This document shows positions 6,432-8,259 of a stretch of 8,259 nucleotides of DNA, one piece after another. Source of the stretch: Bacteroidota bacterium. GTDB taxonomy: Bacteria > Bacteroidota > Bacteroidia > Chitinophagales > Chitinophagaceae. Numbering within the stretch: the first letter of the stretch is position 1; the number at the start of each line of letters is the position of its first letter. The translations under genes were made by a program, and so were the position numbers. The stretch is taken from assembly GCA_947460795.1 (NCBI GenBank), contig CANHJA010000094.1, forward strand, positions 1-8,259. The letters run 5' to 3'. A model generated the notes under the pieces. The model was not told the origin of the DNA. It searched no databases and saw only the letters and a program-made list of their open reading frames with translations.

Positions 6432-6510
6432 TAATTAATATATTTGGCTAAAATAACAATTTATAATTTAAATTATCATTTTTTTGGGATTAATATTTAA
6501 GAATAAGAGG

Positions 6511-7149
6511 TTAATTTTGTTCATTAATCGACAATTTACGAAAATGGCCATTTAAAAGTATTCTTTCTTTTAAATTTTGAAGTTCAATTGTCGTTTGAAT
6601 TATTTTTTTCAATTGATTAAGTGCAAATTCTTGTCGTTGCTCTTCTCTTAATAAAGTAAGCAATTCATATTCTTCTTGCAAAGACAAACCAATATGGTGT
6701 GCGATATCATACGAACACAATTCTGTATCCATTTTTTTATATTTTTTTTCTATTTCTAGAAGTTCATGAAAAAGGCGCAATTCATTTAAAATAACGTTCA
6801 TTTTTGAACTGGCTACATCTAGAATGTTGTGAGGGAAATTAACAATGGCTCCTTTGTACAACTTATTTGGAATGTCTTCAACGGTTTCTAGAATTCTAAA
6901 AACAGACTCCCCGATTGTTTTAATATCCATTTCGCCATTTTCTTTTTCATTTTCAATGGATAGTATTTTTACGGTAGTTCCCAGTTCAGATATGCCAGAT
7001 TTTTGTACAGATGGAATTCCAAATGGCTTATTTTCTGCAAAACACTCTTTAATTAGCTGAATGTAACGAGGTTCAAAAATGTGTAGGTTTAAATTTTCAC
7101 CCGGATATACTACAATGTTTAAAGGGAAAATGGGTATAAATTTCGTCAT
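6511..7149 (-). CDS. Stand-alone LON substrate-binding (PUA-like) domain protein
   Basis: The 212 residues match the N-terminal substrate-recognition domain of Lon protease without the ATPase or protease parts. The signature is at the start: PIFPLNIVVYPGENLNLHIF (6-25), then EPRYIQLIKECF, followed by FGIPSV, the LGTTVKILSI strand (56-65), and IKTIGESVFRILE (76-88). From about 115 onward it is helical, with a charged segment (HELLEIEKKYKK) and a C-terminal helical stretch EEYELLTLLREEQRQEFALNQLKKIIQTTI that could be coiled. No signal peptide is present, so it is cytoplasmic. It begins 11 bases after the S4-domain gene, so both are likely on one transcript from acpS. Such stand-alone proteins are common in bacteria but their role is not settled; substrate or adaptor binding is inferred from the domain only. 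Confidence 0.88.
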   Translation of the reverse strand: MTKFIPIFPLNIVVYPGENLNLHIFEPRYIQLIKECFAENKPFGIPSVQKSGISELGTTVKILSIENEKENGEMDIKTIGESVFRILETVEDIPNKLYKGAIVNFPHNILDVASSKMNVILNELRLFHELLEIEKKYKKMDTELCSYDIAHHIGLSLQEEYELLTLLREEQRQEFALNQLKKIIQTTIELQNLKERILLNGHFRKLSINEQN

Positions 7150-7160
7150 GTTATATTAAG

Positions 7161-7547
7161 TTATATATCTAAGTCTAAAAAATCATCTAAATCTCTTCGT
7201 TGTAATTTGGTTGGCCGCCCTACTTTACTTAAGCGCTTTCCTGTATAAAAACTGCTTACTAAAGGTTTGTCTTTATTTCGATCCTCATCCGGTGTTAAAT
7301 CGATGTAGTTTTTTATTGCTACTTCATAACTTACTCGATTCGCAATAATTCCAGTTACCTTTATTCTCAACTTTCCAGCTTCATTCTTTACTTCATACTC
7401 TTCATTCAAAATGACTGATTTTGAAGGTTTTATGTTTTCTCCTTTCCATTTTACTTTTCCACTGTCGCAAGCATCTGTAGCAATGCTTCTTGTTTTGTAT
7501 AAACGAATTGACCATAAATATTTATCTATCCTAACTTTTTCACTCAT
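7161..7547 (-). CDS. hslR: S4-domain RNA-binding protein, Hsp15-like
   Basis: The 128 residues resemble Hsp15 (E. coli HslR, 133 residues), an RNA-binding heat-shock protein that binds free 50S subunits carrying a stalled nascent chain. The S4 domain is at the N-terminus: VRIDKYLWSIRLYKTRSIAT (5-24), then DSGKVKWKGENIKPSKSV with the usual short turn, and EYEVKNEAGKLRIKVTGI. The C-terminal tail is basic and holds GKRLSKVGRPTKLQRRDLDDF (103-123), matching the GRP..RRDL tail of Hsp15 proteins. It begins 14 bases after acpS and ends 11 bases before the LON-domain gene. Calling it Hsp15-like is well supported. Whether it has the same ribosome-rescue role in this phylum is inference. Confidence 0.87.
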   Translation of the reverse strand: MSEKVRIDKYLWSIRLYKTRSIATDACDSGKVKWKGENIKPSKSVILNEEYEVKNEAGKLRIKVTGIIANRVSYEVAIKNYIDLTPDEDRNKDKPLVSSFYTGKRLSKVGRPTKLQRRDLDDFLDLDI

Positions 7548-7561
7548 TTTTATCTAATTTT

Positions 7562-7948
7562 CTAGTTAATCAATTGGTTTTCAATAATTACATAAGCTAT
7601 TGCAAGCGAATCGGTATGAGAAATGCTGAGATGAATATTGGTATATTTTTTTTCTTTGAAATCTTCTAAGGCTTTTCCATTCAATTTTAGAAATGGCTTG
7701 CCATCTTCATTGTGAATGGTTTCAATTTCTGGCAAACGATGATTTCCAATAAATTTCACACCATATGCTTTTAAATAAGCTTCTTTAACAGCCCACCGAG
7801 CAGCAAAATGAATAAAAGGTTTTTTTTGTTTTTCACAGTATGCTATTTCATTTTCTGAAAAAACATGTGCTTTGAAAAAATCACTTCGAGTTATTTTTTC
7901 TTCGATGCGACAAACTTCTACGATATCTGTTCCAATACTAGCAATCAT
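7562..7948 (-). CDS. acpS: Holo-[acyl-carrier-protein] synthase
   Basis: AcpS moves the 4'-phosphopantetheine arm from coenzyme A to a serine of acyl carrier protein, making it competent for fatty-acid and lipid A synthesis. The 128 residues show the full signature: IGTDIVEVCRIE (5-16) with Mg ligand Asp8, FSENEIAYCE (30-39), FAARWAVKEAYLKAYG (48-63) with the second Mg ligand Glu56, and the C-terminal LSISHTDSLAIAYVI (107-121) with His111. Size is standard for a trimeric AcpS. The ATG at 7948 is the only sensible start. It is the first gene of the minus-strand run, 14 bases before hslR, and diverges from the secreted-protein gene at 8133. I see no convincing promoter on its strand in the 184-base gap. 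Another gene here, coaX, helps supply its CoA substrate. Confidence 0.96.
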   Translation of the reverse strand: MIASIGTDIVEVCRIEEKITRSDFFKAHVFSENEIAYCEKQKKPFIHFAARWAVKEAYLKAYGVKFIGNHRLPEIETIHNEDGKPFLKLNGKALEDFKEKKYTNIHLSISHTDSLAIAYVIIENQLIN

Positions 7949-7970
7949 AGTTGCAATGTATATATTTTTT

Positions 7971-7990
7971 TAGAATTCCAGGAGATTCTA
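7971..7990. repeat. Short inverted repeat upstream of acpS
   Basis: TAGAAT (7971-7976) and ATTCTA (7985-7990) form 6-base arms around an 8-base spacer, 23 bases upstream of the acpS ATG. It could be a leader hairpin or an operator half-site pair. In DNA this AT-rich such short arms also arise by chance, so the call is tentative. Confidence 0.25.
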
Positions 7991-8035
7991 TTTTAAAAAT
8001 CAATTATTTTAATAATAGAAATTATTTAAAACAAA

Positions 8036-8053
8036 TAAGATAAGAATATCTTA
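8036..8053. repeat. 7-base inverted repeat in the acpS / secreted-protein gap
   Basis: TAAGATA (8036-8042) and TATCTTA (8047-8053) are exact reverse complements around an AGAA spacer. The element lies in the 184-base divergent gap, 32 bases upstream of the -33 element at 8086. Position suits a regulator site for either gene, but it is short, AT-only apart from one pair, and has no T tract, so it is not a terminator. Confidence 0.3.
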
Positions 8054-8085
8054 ACATACACATACATTTCCTTGAAATTATATAA

Positions 8086-8116
8086 TTTGAAATTTTAATC
8101 CATTTTATTACATTTG
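8086..8116 (+). promoter_or_regulatory. Bacteroidota-type promoter of the secreted-protein gene
   Basis: TTTG at 8086-8089 and TACATTTG at 8109-8116 match the -33 and -7 elements of the Bacteroidota housekeeping sigma factor, with a 19-base spacer, which is the classic distance. A start about 6 bases downstream leaves a leader of only about 10 bases before the ATG at 8133. It is the only site in the window with both elements correct. Confidence 0.72.
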
Positions 8117-8132
8117 AATGATTTAAAAAATT

Positions 8133-8259
8133 ATGAATAAAATATTACTATCCAGTCTTGCATATTTAATCCTTTCGATTTCTGTATTTGCGCAATCTCC
8201 TCAAAAAATAAATTACCAAGGAATTGCTCGAGATGTAAAAGGGAATCCACTTTCAAATC
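8133..8259 (+). CDS. Secreted protein, N-terminus only (cut by right edge)
   Basis: Forty-two codons are visible, open to the end of the window. They encode a Sec signal peptide: MNK, a hydrophobic core about 4-19 (ILLSSLAYLILSISVF), and a likely cleavage after FA at 20, leaving a mature start QSPQKINYQGIARD. The sequence QSPQKINYQGIARDVKGNPL is the start of a type of large secreted or surface protein common in Bacteroidota, often annotated as tail-fibre, collagen-like or T9SS-exported; the visible part does not show which. The gene has a perfect promoter at 8086-8116 and almost no leader. It diverges from acpS. That it is a secreted protein is well supported; its function is unknown because nearly all of it is outside the window. 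Confidence 0.8.
   Translation, partial: MNKILLSSLAYLILSISVFAQSPQKINYQGIARDVKGNPLSN

Noticed and set aside
6439..6446. A plus-strand TATATTTG matching the -7 consensus just upstream of coaX
   Set aside because: No plus-strand gene follows, no -33 element accompanies it, and such matches are expected by chance in DNA this AT-rich.
6463..6476. A perfect 14-base palindrome ATAATTTAAATTAT between the LON-domain gene and coaX
   Set aside because: It consists only of A and T; several such palindromes are expected by chance at this composition, and it has no associated promoter.
6845..7060. A 71-residue plus-strand open frame opposite the LON-domain gene
   Set aside because: It is a shadow of the LON-domain coding strand; Ser/Phe-rich composition reflects the complement of Lys/Glu-rich codons.

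Overview
The window is AT-rich chromosomal DNA from a member of the Bacteroidota, probably from the Chitinophagales/Sphingobacteriia side, though I cannot fix the genus. Three things point there. Promoter-like sites match the Bacteroidota TAnnTTTG -7 element, ribosome binding sites are weak or absent, and the gene content is typical (a coaX - outer-membrane barrel - lptC run, and MetG with a fused C-terminal tRNA-binding domain). It looks mainly like ordinary core-genome sequence with one accessory module, a toxin-antitoxin pair.

Layout from left to right. Bases 1-804 (minus) hold most of an LD-carboxypeptidase (peptidase S66), cut by the left edge before its C-terminus. It diverges from a 68-residue two-helix membrane protein at 851-1057. 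Next comes a MazE/MazF-type pair at 1184-1763: a ribbon-helix-helix antitoxin overlapping its toxin by 14 bases, preceded by an inverted-repeat operator abutting a perfect -7 element. Only 13 bases separate the toxin stop from metG (methionyl-tRNA synthetase, 1777-3840), so the essential synthetase appears to share the toxin-antitoxin transcript. A strong hairpin at 3857-3883 ends metG and also the convergent minus-strand cluster.

From 7948 down to 3884 six minus-strand genes run head to tail: acpS, an Hsp15-like S4-domain protein, a stand-alone LON substrate-binding-domain protein, coaX, an outer-membrane beta-barrel protein and lptC. Gaps are 14, 11, 79, -26 and 9 bases. The first three look like one transcript. 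The last three look like a second transcript or its continuation. The themes are related: CoaX starts coenzyme A synthesis, AcpS spends CoA to charge acyl carrier protein, and the last two genes concern the outer membrane and LPS export. Calling this a functional unit is inference.

At the right edge (8133 onward, plus) the first 42 codons of a secreted protein are visible, preceded by the best promoter in the window (TTTG, 19 bases, TACATTTG). No RNA gene, CRISPR array, insertion sequence or clearly undescribed system is visible. The items most worth a second look are the mazEF-metG arrangement with its operator and a 12-base repeat at both gene starts, and the altered DxGTxxTxD motif in CoaX.
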